6,697 nt of DNA, taken from the NCBI GenBank assembly GCA_900766395.1, contig CAAFWB010000112.1, positions 1-6,697 on the forward strand, written 5' to 3'. Positions within the stretch are counted from its first letter, which is position 1; every line of letters begins with the position of its first letter. Source of the DNA: Clostridia bacterium. Lineage in GTDB: Bacteria; Bacillota; Clostridia; Christensenellales; UBA1242. The position numbers and the translations under genes were made by a program. This document shows positions 1 through 5,635 of this stretch, piece by piece. The notes beneath the pieces were generated by a model that searched no databases, was not told the origin of the DNA, and saw only the letters and a program-made list of their open reading frames with translations.

Positions 1-107
1 AAGCGAGTTGACCTCTCGCCCCGCTCCGCCAAGGGGCGTTTCGGGTGGTGTGGAGGGAATCGCAACCCTCCACGCTTTTTGGTTCTTTTTCGCAACCGAA
101 AAAGAAC
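1..107. repeat. GC-rich modular intergenic repeat, copy A
   Basis: This GC-rich block abuts the 3' end of rmuC and contrasts with the AT-rich genes. Positions 4-35 match 5166-5197 at 30 of 32 bases (core GCCCCGCTCCGCCAAGGG). It holds three inverted repeats: 17-22 with 33-38 (CGCCCC/GGGGCG), 50-57 with 66-73 (GTGGAGGG/CCCTCCAC), and 82-92 with 97-107 (GTTCTTTTTCG/CGAAAAAGAAC, loop CAAC). Copy B has a comparable T-run/A-run hairpin at its rmuC-side equivalent (5274-5295), while the middle segments differ. In both copies the block lies just downstream of a minus-strand gene. I infer a dispersed, possibly mobile intergenic repeat; no coding content is convincing. The left edge may continue outside the window. 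Confidence 0.6.
50..80 (+). terminator. Stem-loop plus T-run on the plus strand
   Basis: A perfect 8-bp stem (50-57 with 66-73, loop 58-65) is followed by GC and five T residues at 76-80, the form of a rho-independent terminator read on the plus strand. No plus-strand gene is visible upstream inside the window. It lies within the repeat, so it may be a property of the repeat. On the minus strand, where rmuC would need to terminate, there is no T-run after this stem; the 82-107 hairpin could serve instead but is also not classical. Confidence 0.45.
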
Positions 108-117
108 ACATATGTCT

Positions 118-1353
118 TTATTCTTCTTCGTTTTCGATAAGTGGTGTTTCTTCCCCCTCATCAATAGATACATTTCGTAATTTTTTAGCAATGATTTGTG
201 TTCGCTTTGACGCACCTTCGATTGTGTCTGTTGCTTCTTCAAGTTTCTTTTGAGTTTTTGCAAGAAGGGTTGCAAAATGTTCAAAATCTTGTTTGAACAC
301 TCCGAGTAATTGCCAAATTTCGCTTGACCTTTTTTCAATTGAAAGCGTCTTAAAACCAAGTTGCAAACTGTTGAGAAGTGCTGTTATTGTTGTTGGCCCG
401 CAAACAATAATTTTGTATTGTCGTTGAAGTTGCTCAACAAGTCCTGGGTTTTTCACGATTTCGGCATACAAGCCTTCTGTCGCAAGATACATAACGGCAA
501 AGTCTGTTGTTTTTGGAAGCACAATATATTTTTCGCTTATGCTCTTTGCTTCGGTTTTCACGCGTTTTTCCAAAAGTTTGCGCGCCGCATCAACCTCAAC
601 AAGGTCGCCACGGTCAACCGCATCAACCAAGCGCTGATAATCTTCAATCGGGAATTTTGCGTCAATTGGAAGGTAAATTTTTGACTCGTCTTTGCCAGGC
701 AAAACAACAGCAAAATCAACTCTTTCTTGGGAGTTTGGTTTGATTTGAACATTTTTTTCAAATTGTGAAGTGCTCAAAATTTGTTCAAGCAAAGAATTTA
801 GCGAAATTTCGCCATAAACACCACGAGTTTTGACATTTGTGAGAACGCGTTTGAGGTCGCCAACCCCTTGGGCAAGGGTTTGCATTTCACCCAGTCCACG
901 ATAAACTTGTTCGAGTCTTTCGGAAATTATTTTGAAACTCTCGCTAAGTCGTTTTTCAAGACTCTCGTTCAGTTTTTCATCAACAGTTTGACGCATCTGT
1001 TCAAGTTTCGCCTCGTTGTCGTGTTGCAGTTTGTTGAGTCCTTGTTGCAAAACGTCAGTTGCACGCGTGAGTCGCTGTTCGTTGCTCTCCATAATTCTGT
1101 CGAGTTGTTTTTGCAAGTTGGCAAGTTGGTTGTTTTGAAGATTAAAGGCGGACGTTATGTATTGCACAAAACTGTCGTTGCTTTGTTTCATTGCTTGCAT
1201 TTGAATTTTATTGATTTCATAAAATTGTTCTCGAACACCCGATAGGTCAACCCCGCCATTTGATTTTTGACGTTTTGAAACAACGATAACAACAATGAGC
1301 GAAATCAAGCATACAACCGAAACCACCAAGCAAATTATTTCACTAATAGTCAT
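118..1353 (-). CDS. rmuC: RmuC family DNA recombination/maintenance protein
   Basis: A 411-residue RmuC homologue. Residues 5-26 form one hydrophobic N-terminal membrane anchor, followed by Lys/Arg, so the body is probably cytoplasmic. Residues about 40-155 are Gln/Glu/Leu-rich and look coiled-coil. The conserved RmuC region then runs from about 155 to 395: LGEMQTLAQGVGDLKRVL (154-171), VKTRGVYGE (174-182), ERVDFAVVLPG (210-220), LPIDAKFP (228-235), KTTDFAVMYLATEGLYAE (281-298), GPTTITALLNSLQLGFKTL (319-337) and IEKRSSEIWQLLG (339-351). The family is linked to limiting DNA rearrangements at inverted repeats and has been proposed to be nuclease-like; its biochemistry is not settled. The start has a GAGGTG site at 1361-1366, 7 bases upstream, inside the end of cca, which it overlaps by 11 bases, so the two are probably cotranscribed and coupled. 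The C-terminus is acidic (EGEETPLIENEEE). Confidence 0.93.
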   Translation of the reverse strand: MTISEIICLVVSVVCLISLIVVIVVSKRQKSNGGVDLSGVREQFYEINKIQMQAMKQSNDSFVQYITSAFNLQNNQLANLQKQLDRIMESNEQRLTRATDVLQQGLNKLQHDNEAKLEQMRQTVDEKLNESLEKRLSESFKIISERLEQVYRGLGEMQTLAQGVGDLKRVLTNVKTRGVYGEISLNSLLEQILSTSQFEKNVQIKPNSQERVDFAVVLPGKDESKIYLPIDAKFPIEDYQRLVDAVDRGDLVEVDAARKLLEKRVKTEAKSISEKYIVLPKTTDFAVMYLATEGLYAEIVKNPGLVEQLQRQYKIIVCGPTTITALLNSLQLGFKTLSIEKRSSEIWQLLGVFKQDFEHFATLLAKTQKKLEEATDTIEGASKRTQIIAKKLRNVSIDEGEETPLIENEEE

Positions 1354-2593
1354 AGTTTCTCACCTCTTCCAAAAGGTCTTGTTTTGAGTTTTTGATAACC
1401 CCGTCAAACACCTTGCTTAAAAGTTCATTGAGAATATATGAGTATCTTCTTTGAGGAATGTTTGGATATTTTTTCTTGATGTCAATGCCTTTGATGTCAA
1501 GGTCTTTGATTTGAATTGCGATTTTGTTGTTTATGAGATATTTATAGAAAAAGTTATATTTTTTTGCAAGATTTGGCGATTTTAACTTGATTAATGGATA
1601 AATTTGAGCAAAATTGTTGAAATATTTGAAAAAATAATCTTTGTTGTTAACTTTTTCAAGTGCTTCAAAATATCCGCAAATTTCATTTGTCATGTCTTCA
1701 ACTTCGTCAGAAGCAAAACACAATCCGTCAGCCCCCAAAAAGTTTGTGAGGAATGCAAATTTGTCGTGAGGAGCAACTGATGAAACAATGTCGACCACGA
1801 GCGCCATAAATCTTTGTTCAACTCCCGCACGCTTCACGAGTGAATATCTAACCCTTTCGATTGGAAGGTTAAAATATTTCCAAAGCCCAAGTTTGTTATA
1901 TTTGTTAAGGCCATGAATGTAAGCTTTCTTTTTTGTGTGTGTTGGATATTTTTTCGAACAAGAAAGAAGTTCCAAGAGTTCATTTCTTTTTCTCTCGCCG
2001 GAAATGTCTGCGAGATTTGCACGATGTGTATGAGCGCCAATAAATGTTTTTGGTTCAATTCTGAAATTGAGTTCGCTTGAAAAACGAATCATTCTCAGAA
2101 TTCGAAGTCCGTCATGCAAAAAAACAAGATTTGGGTCAACAACTGCTCGGAGTTGTTTTTTCTTTATATCTCGAATTCCGTCATTTGGGTCAATTATTTC
2201 GCCTTTCACAATATCAACATAAATTGAGTTGACCGAAAAGTCGCGACGTTGAGAGTCCACTTCAAGCGATTTGACAAACTCAACACTTTCTGGTTTGTGC
2301 GCACCGCCGTCAGAATAGTTTTCTTTTCTCAAAGTTGTGTATTCCCAAACATTGCCATCATAAATTATGTCCATTGTGCCAAGGTCTTTGTTCTTGAATA
2401 TGTATGAAAAATCTGTTCCGTCCAAAAAGGCGGCAACAGCGTCAGGTGAAAGCGAGCTGCAAACATCTGTGTCAAATGAAGGAATGCCAATCATTGCATT
2501 TCGAACACAACCACCAACAAGATATAATTTTGCGCCATTCTTTTTGAAAAGTTTGGCGAGTTTCATAAGGTTTGTATTAATGGATATTTTCAT
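1343..2593 (-). CDS. cca: CCA tRNA nucleotidyltransferase (class II nucleotidyltransferase fold)
   Basis: A 416-residue member of the CCA-adding enzyme/poly(A) polymerase family, which builds or repairs the CCA end of tRNAs from CTP and ATP. The head domain is clear: LVGGCVRNAMIG (25-36), the metal-binding DTD (41-43), RRDFSVNSIYVD (116-127), and the nucleotide-selecting stretch HDGLRILRMIRF (160-171), followed by LNFRIEP and an ERKRNELLELL segment (about 196-206). The C-terminal part ends in DIKGIDI...PNIPQRRYSYILNELL, which matches the family's tail. I see no HD phosphohydrolase motif. The usual VRD is VRN here (Asn32) and the usual ED before xLRILR is HD. A poly(A) polymerase role cannot be excluded by sequence, but CCA addition is the more likely job in this type of bacterium. 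No Shine-Dalgarno is visible before this ATG; Met10 also lacks one and would shorten the segment before LVGG. The gene leads an overlapping pair with rmuC. Confidence 0.9.
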   Translation of the reverse strand: MKISINTNLMKLAKLFKKNGAKLYLVGGCVRNAMIGIPSFDTDVCSSLSPDAVAAFLDGTDFSYIFKNKDLGTMDIIYDGNVWEYTTLRKENYSDGGAHKPESVEFVKSLEVDSQRRDFSVNSIYVDIVKGEIIDPNDGIRDIKKKQLRAVVDPNLVFLHDGLRILRMIRFSSELNFRIEPKTFIGAHTHRANLADISGERKRNELLELLSCSKKYPTHTKKKAYIHGLNKYNKLGLWKYFNLPIERVRYSLVKRAGVEQRFMALVVDIVSSVAPHDKFAFLTNFLGADGLCFASDEVEDMTNEICGYFEALEKVNNKDYFFKYFNNFAQIYPLIKLKSPNLAKKYNFFYKYLINNKIAIQIKDLDIKGIDIKKKYPNIPQRRYSYILNELLSKVFDGVIKNSKQDLLEEVRNYDY

Positions 2594-2600
2594 ATTTATA

Positions 2601-2628
2601 ACTATATCATAAATGGCAAAAAAAACAA
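2601..2628 (-). promoter_or_regulatory. Candidate cca promoter, possibly giving a leaderless mRNA
   Basis: On the minus strand TTGTTT (2628-2623) and TATAGT (2606-2601) are separated by 16 bases. Only seven bases lie between the -10 box and the cca ATG, which would place the transcription start on or next to the start codon. This agrees with the lack of a ribosome binding site. The -35 overlaps the galU terminator T-run and is weak, and the region is so AT-rich that chance matches are likely. Confidence 0.35.
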
Positions 2629-2644
2629 CACGAAAATGTGCTGT
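2618..2644 (-). terminator. Rho-independent terminator after galU
   Basis: On the minus strand, starting just after the galU stop, ACAGCAC (2644-2638) pairs with GTGTTGT (2631-2625) through one G-U pair around the loop ATTTTC, and is followed by seven T residues (2624-2618). The plus-strand reading also ends in a T-rich run (2644-2657), so it could work both ways, but only the minus-strand use has a gene upstream here. It separates the tilS-galU unit from cca-rmuC. Confidence 0.7.
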
Positions 2645-2646
2645 TT

Positions 2647-3510
2647 TTATTTTTTTATCAAATTGTCGAGATACTCACGAAAATCTTTGCCATATTCCGC
2701 ATCGTTCAAACCAAACTCAACAATGGTTTTGAGATATGCAAACTTATTGCCAGTGTCGTAGTGTTTGCCTTCAAAATCACACGCAACAAGTCGATTTTCT
2801 TTTGCAAGCATATCAAACGCATCGGTCAAATATTTTTCTCCATTTCTGACATTGGTTATTTTGTCAATTTTATCAAATATTTCATTTGTCAAAACATATC
2901 TGCCAAGTGTTGAAAACAACGATTTCACGTCTTCGCGTTTTGGTTTTTCAACAATGCGCGTGACATCATACACATTGCCGTCATGTCCAGAAAATTCAAC
3001 TGACGAATATCTGACAATCTCGTCCATTGTGACAGCGTTTACTGCAAGAACACTTTTGCCCGTTTTGTTGTAGGCATCAATAACTTGTTCGCTCACATTT
3101 TTGTTTGGAGCGCGCATGACATCGTCTGCAAACACCAACAAGAATGGCTCATCTCCAACAAAACTTTTTGCAAGCATTGTTGCACCAGCTGTGCCGTTGA
3201 TTTCAGTTTGCGTGACAAAAGAAACATTATATCTTTCACTTCGTCTGACCTGCTCCAAAATTTCGGGCTTGCCTTCAAGCCTTTGTTCAAGTTGCAAATT
3301 CTTTTTGAAATGATTTTTAACAACCTCTTGGTTTGCTCCAACAACAATCAAAATATCTTTTATCCCTGCCTGCAAACATTCATTGCACATAACCTCAATG
3401 GTTGGAGTGTCAAGAATTGGCATCATGCATTTTGGAACAGCCTTGCAATAAGGCATAAATCGTGTGCCGAACCCCGCGGCGAGAATAACTGCTTTTTTTA
3501 CTTTCTCCAT
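2647..3510 (-). CDS. galU: UTP-glucose-1-phosphate uridylyltransferase (GalU) family protein
   Basis: A 287-residue sugar-nucleotide pyrophosphorylase. GalU makes UDP-glucose from UTP and glucose-1-phosphate in the cytoplasm, feeding envelope polysaccharides and glycolipids. The N-terminal nucleotide loop is LAAGFGTRFMPYCKAVPKCMMPI (10-32), with conserved GTR and the KAVPK lysine. Further family landmarks are FVGDEPFLLVFADDVM (117-132), IVEKPKRED (187-194), LGRYVLTNEIFD (202-213), GEKYLTDAFDMLAKE (224-238) and FEGKHYDTGNKFAYLKTIVEFGL (246-268). The usual GLGHA sugar/nucleotide loop reads GTAGA (106-110), and there is an unusual CxxC (Cys42, Cys45), so the exact substrate is less certain than the fold. 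I chose the ATG at 3510: it overlaps the tilS TAA as TAATG and has a GGGTGA site four bases upstream. An in-frame ATG at 3522 gives 291 residues but has no ribosome binding site. Confidence 0.87.
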   Translation of the reverse strand: MEKVKKAVILAAGFGTRFMPYCKAVPKCMMPILDTPTIEVMCNECLQAGIKDILIVVGANQEVVKNHFKKNLQLEQRLEGKPEILEQVRRSERYNVSFVTQTEINGTAGATMLAKSFVGDEPFLLVFADDVMRAPNKNVSEQVIDAYNKTGKSVLAVNAVTMDEIVRYSSVEFSGHDGNVYDVTRIVEKPKREDVKSLFSTLGRYVLTNEIFDKIDKITNVRNGEKYLTDAFDMLAKENRLVACDFEGKHYDTGNKFAYLKTIVEFGLNDAEYGKDFREYLDNLIKK

Positions 3511-3520
3511 TATTTCACCC
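3508..3520 (-). promoter_or_regulatory. TAATG junction and ribosome binding site deciding the galU start
   Basis: On the minus strand the sequence GGGTGAAATAATG contains a Shine-Dalgarno-like GGGTGA (3520-3515), the tilS stop TAA (3512-3510) and the galU ATG (3510-3508) sharing one A. This is a typical termination-reinitiation arrangement. It supports translational coupling of galU to tilS and argues for 3510 rather than 3522 as the galU start. Confidence 0.65.
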
Positions 3521-4838
3521 ATATTTTATAAATTGTTATTGAATTCTCGTCAACTCTGACATCTTCTGAAATGCCAACTCCACAAACCGCGTAAACCTTG
3601 TTGTCTGCGGCAAGAACTGGAGTGTAATCTCTTTTTCTTGCTGGCACTTTTTTCTCAACAAAATATGCTTTGAGTTTTTTTGTGCCACCACCAAACTTTG
3701 TTATTTCATCGCCCTCTTTTCTAAATCTGAAATACGCACCTTTTGGAAGTTTTTTTGCATCAATGAACAAAGCATTCTCTTGCAAGTCTATTGCTTTGAC
3801 TCGCTTTACGCAAACAGTTCCAAATCCGCGAACTTCAAACTCGCCGCTCTTGAGCTCCCACATTCCCTCAGGTTTTGGAACAAATTTGTTTTGCAAAGTG
3901 ATGTAGTCATATTCTTTGTGTGCAACAACAGAATTTGGAAGGCTAATTTTTGAGCCGTTCTGTCCGTGTTTTGCAAGATCCAAAATGAGGTCAACATGAC
4001 GACGCTCAAAGTCTTTTGTGATGCCAATTCTTTTTGCTGCTCCCATAACCATGCGAACAACCAAAGAATGCGCCATTTCAAGATAACTGATTGGAATCTT
4101 AACTTCTTTTTTGTCAAAAATCAGAGCATCAAAATATACTTGCGAGTTTATGTATTCATCATCTTCTTTGCAGATTTTTCCAAATGACACAAGCGAGTTC
4201 ACAGCTTGTGGCCAAAACTTTTTGAGTCTTGGCATAATTTCGTTGCGGAGATAATTTCTCGCATAGTCGTTGTCAAAGTTTGTTTGGTCTTCAACAAACT
4301 CAATTCCGTTCATGTCAATGTAGGCGTCAATCGCTTCGCGTGTTGTGTTAAGCATTGGCCGAATGTAAACTCCGTCACGACTTTCTTCCATGCCTTTTGC
4401 TCCACCAATTCCAGTGCCCCGCAAAATTCTCATAAGGATTGTTTCTGCTTGATCGCTCATGTGATGAGCAAGCGCAATCTTGTCAACAACACCTTTTTGA
4501 ATGCAAGCGTCAAACACGCCGTATCTTGCTTCGCGTGCAGCAAGTTCAACACTCAAATTTTTTTCTTTTGCAAGCTTGTTTGCGTCAACCTTAAACTTGT
4601 AGGCTCTCACTCCCAAACTCTTGCAATAGTCCATAACAAATCTCGCATCATCTCCACTGTTCTCGCGAATCGAGTGGTCAACATGAATTGCCACGAGTTC
4701 AAAATCATATTTTTCTTGCAAGCCCAAAAGATAGTGAAACAAAGCCATTGAATCTTTGCCACCACTGAGCCCAACACCAATGATATCTCCACGAGAGATA
4801 AGTTTGTCTTGTTCGATTGTTCTTTCAATGTTTTCCAT
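3510..4838 (-). CDS. tilS: tRNA(Ile)-lysidine synthase
   Basis: A 442-residue TilS, which uses ATP and lysine to convert the wobble C34 of the CAU-anticodon tRNA-Ile to lysidine, so that it reads AUA and is charged with isoleucine. It is normally essential. The N-type ATP pyrophosphatase P-loop is SGGKDS (25-30). Further TilS motifs are HVDHSIR (52-58), AREARYGVFD (101-110), LAHHMSDQAET (123-133), RILRGTGIGGAKGM (137-150), RPML (160-163) and EDQTNFDNDYARNYLRNEIMPRL (183-205). The C-terminal tRNA-binding domain is also present: FRFRKEGDEITKFGGGTKKLKAYFVEKKVPARKRDYTPVL (370-409) and CGVGISEDVRV (419-429). The start at 4838 has an AAAAAGGA site nine bases upstream and lies downstream of a good promoter. 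An in-frame ATG at 4955 would add 39 residues from before that promoter and is rejected. The gene heads the tilS-galU unit. Confidence 0.95.
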   Translation of the reverse strand: MENIERTIEQDKLISRGDIIGVGLSGGKDSMALFHYLLGLQEKYDFELVAIHVDHSIRENSGDDARFVMDYCKSLGVRAYKFKVDANKLAKEKNLSVELAAREARYGVFDACIQKGVVDKIALAHHMSDQAETILMRILRGTGIGGAKGMEESRDGVYIRPMLNTTREAIDAYIDMNGIEFVEDQTNFDNDYARNYLRNEIMPRLKKFWPQAVNSLVSFGKICKEDDEYINSQVYFDALIFDKKEVKIPISYLEMAHSLVVRMVMGAAKRIGITKDFERRHVDLILDLAKHGQNGSKISLPNSVVAHKEYDYITLQNKFVPKPEGMWELKSGEFEVRGFGTVCVKRVKAIDLQENALFIDAKKLPKGAYFRFRKEGDEITKFGGGTKKLKAYFVEKKVPARKRDYTPVLAADNKVYAVCGVGISEDVRVDENSITIYKIWVK

Positions 4839-4847
4839 ATTATTTTT

Positions 4848-4855
4848 TCCTTTTT
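4848..4855 (-). promoter_or_regulatory. Ribosome binding site fixing the tilS start
   Basis: AAAAAGGA on the minus strand (4855-4848) stands nine bases before the ATG at 4838. It selects this start over the longer in-frame one at 4955. The protein from 4838 also reaches the SGGKDS loop at residue 25, normal for the family. Confidence 0.6.
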
Positions 4856-4863
4856 GCAAATTG

Positions 4864-4892
4864 AGTATATAATAAAATTTATTCAATTTCAA
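4864..4892 (-). promoter_or_regulatory. Sigma-70/A-like promoter for tilS-galU
   Basis: On the minus strand TTGAAA (4892-4887) is followed after exactly 17 bases by TATACT (4869-4864). The predicted transcript would start near 4857, giving a short leader with the tilS ribosome binding site close to its 5' end. Spacing and both boxes are near consensus, though the surrounding AT-richness lowers certainty. Confidence 0.6.
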
Positions 4893-5011
4893 TTTGTTTT
4901 GCATTAATCTTCGCCAATTTTTTATTTTTCGACAGAAAAATGCACATAAAATCAAAAAATTTTAAATATTTCAGCAACATTTGCTATTTTCTTTAACTTA
5001 TTAGCCTAATT

Positions 5012-5095
5012 GCATAAACAACAAAAGAGTGTCAAGTGTTTGAGAACGCTCATTCTCAAATGCACTTGCACTTGACACTCTTTTGTTGTTTATGC
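5012..5095. other. Long isolated hairpin with 27-bp perfect outer stem
   Basis: Bases 5012-5038 are a perfect reverse complement of 5069-5095 (outer ends GCATAAAC and GTTTATGC). Inside, TTTGAGAA (5039-5046) pairs with TTCTCAAA (5053-5060) around the loop CGCTCA. The right arm carries one 8-base bulge, TGCACTTG (5061-5068), which looks like a local duplication of CACTTG. Thus 70 of 84 bases are paired. Neither strand has a T-run directly after the stem, so it is not a plain terminator, though the stem-loop at 5124-5150 follows on the plus strand. No target-site duplication is seen at the ends. Candidates are a structured small RNA, a MITE-like remnant, or a DNA cruciform/protein site; none is proven. 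Confidence 0.75.
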
Positions 5096-5110
5096 TCTCG
5101 CGAGGTCAAG

Positions 5111-5160
5111 AATAAAAAGAAAAAGGTTTGCTCCCAATTTGAGCAAACCTCTTTTATTTG
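5111..5160 (-). terminator. Bidirectional rho-independent terminator
   Basis: A perfect 10-bp stem, AGGTTTGCTC (5124-5133) with GAGCAAACCT (5141-5150), encloses the 7-base loop CCAATTT. On the minus strand it is followed by TTTCTTTTTATT (5123-5112), the natural terminator for the small membrane protein gene transcribed from the right. On the plus strand it is followed by CTTTTATTTG, so it could also end a transcript carrying the 5012-5095 hairpin. Confidence 0.75.
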
Positions 5161-5297
5161 TAGTCCGAGTTGAACTCTTGCCCCGCTCCGCCAAGGGCGC
5201 CAGGGTTTGGGGCTTGCGTCGCCCCTGTCATCCTGAGACGGACTGGCGGAGACGGACAATCTAAGGATCCCACTCTTTTTTGACTCCAAAAAAGAAC
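5161..5297. repeat. GC-rich modular intergenic repeat, copy B
   Basis: This GC-rich block begins with a stretch (5166-5197) matching 4-35 at 30 of 32 bases and ends with a T-run/A-run hairpin (5274-5282 with 5287-5295) like that at 82-107. The middle is different from copy A: it has GGGGC/GCCCC (5209-5213 with 5221-5225), TCCGCCA (5187-5193) inverted as TGGCGGA (5244-5250), and GTCATCCTGAG (5228-5238) with AAGGATCC (5263-5270). The pattern of GTCATCCTGAG followed by AAGGATC is familiar from dispersed repeats in many bacterial genomes, from memory. It would lie in the 3' untranslated part of the membrane protein transcript, before its terminator. A 77-codon open frame across it (5289-5056) is low-complexity and not credible. 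Confidence 0.6.
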
Positions 5298-5308
5298 ATC
5301 ACTCTCCA

Positions 5309-5542
5309 CTAATCAATCCACAAAACTTTGTCATTCAAAAGAATTGTAATCATGTCAACAAGCCACAAGAATGGAATTCCAACAATCAAGATTACGATTG
5401 CAAGAACAACGCCCAATGTGTTTTTGTTGTCTGCACTTTTGCAAAGTCTGTAAACAACCCACAAAATGTCAAGAATTGGAAGTGCAAGCAAGAACTTTAC
5501 AACTTTTGAAAAACCGTCAAACGCATTAACATATGCTTTCAT
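5309..5542 (-). CDS. Small two-helix membrane protein of unknown function
   Basis: A 77-residue protein I cannot assign by name. It has a short polar N-terminus (MKAYVNAFDGFSK), a hydrophobic helix at about 14-33 containing LPILDILWVVYRL, a polar Lys/Asp/Asn turn (35-42), and a second long helix at about 43-69 (LGVVLAIVILIVGIPFLWLVDMITILL), ending in NDKVLWID. Both helices carry an internal Asp within an I/V-D-I/M context (Asp25, Asp63). There is no signal-peptide cleavage site. It resembles small hypothetical inner-membrane proteins of low-GC Gram-positives, but that is an impression only. It is very likely a real gene: AAAGGAGG (5558-5551) stands eight bases before the ATG, a promoter-like region is upstream, and a good terminator lies downstream beyond repeat copy B. 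It is divergent from nrnA, with no evident functional link. Confidence 0.8.
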   Translation of the reverse strand: MKAYVNAFDGFSKVVKFLLALPILDILWVVYRLCKSADNKNTLGVVLAIVILIVGIPFLWLVDMITILLNDKVLWID

Positions 5543-5550
5543 ACAAAATT

Positions 5551-5592
5551 CCTCCTTTCATCATTATATAATATATGTAAAAAATTTAACAA
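5551..5592 (-). promoter_or_regulatory. Promoter-like boxes and strong RBS for the small membrane protein
   Basis: On the minus strand TTGTTA (5592-5587) and TATAAT (5568-5563) are 18 bases apart, and AAAGGAGG (5558-5551) follows. The predicted start point would fall at about 5557, clipping the edge of the ribosome binding site. The true promoter may therefore lie a little further upstream in this AT-rich stretch. The ribosome binding site is solid; the promoter boxes are tentative. Confidence 0.4.
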
Positions 5593-5635
5593 TAAAACTC
5601 AATTATTTTACAAAAAATTCGAAGGGATTTTGTCG

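Noticed and set aside
8..253. Plus-strand open frame spanning repeat copy A and the end of rmuC
   Set aside because: It starts inside hairpins of the repeat, continues antisense to a well-conserved coding region, and shows no motif.
868..1245. Plus-strand 125-codon open frame opposite rmuC
   Set aside because: It is the antisense shadow of the Gln/Glu-rich coiled-coil region; the minus-strand frame carries all conserved RmuC motifs.
4206..4751. Plus-strand 181-codon open frame opposite tilS
   Set aside because: It is antisense to the conserved TilS catalytic domain, Asn/Val/Phe/Cys-rich, with no family motif or ribosome binding site.
4839..4955. A 39-residue N-terminal extension of TilS from an ATG at 4955
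   Set aside because: It would start upstream of a TTGAAA-17-TATACT promoter, has no ribosome binding site, and precedes the normal TilS N-terminus; the ATG at 4838 has a good site.
5012..5095. CRISPR array or insertion sequence
   Set aside because: There is only one inverted pair, no direct repeats with spacers, no transposase and no target duplication.
5161..5195. tRNA gene or tRNA-Ser remnant (GTCCGAGTT and GCTCCGCCA resemble tRNA pieces)
   Set aside because: No anticodon arm or cloverleaf can be folded around them, and the same core recurs in copy A as part of a repeat; the likeness is probably chance.
5056..5289. 77-codon minus-strand open frame across repeat copy B and the hairpin
   Set aside because: It runs through repeat, terminator and hairpin structures, has biased composition (Ser/Pro/Arg, then a Phe run), lacks a ribosome binding site, and is the kind of spurious frame GC-rich repeats produce.
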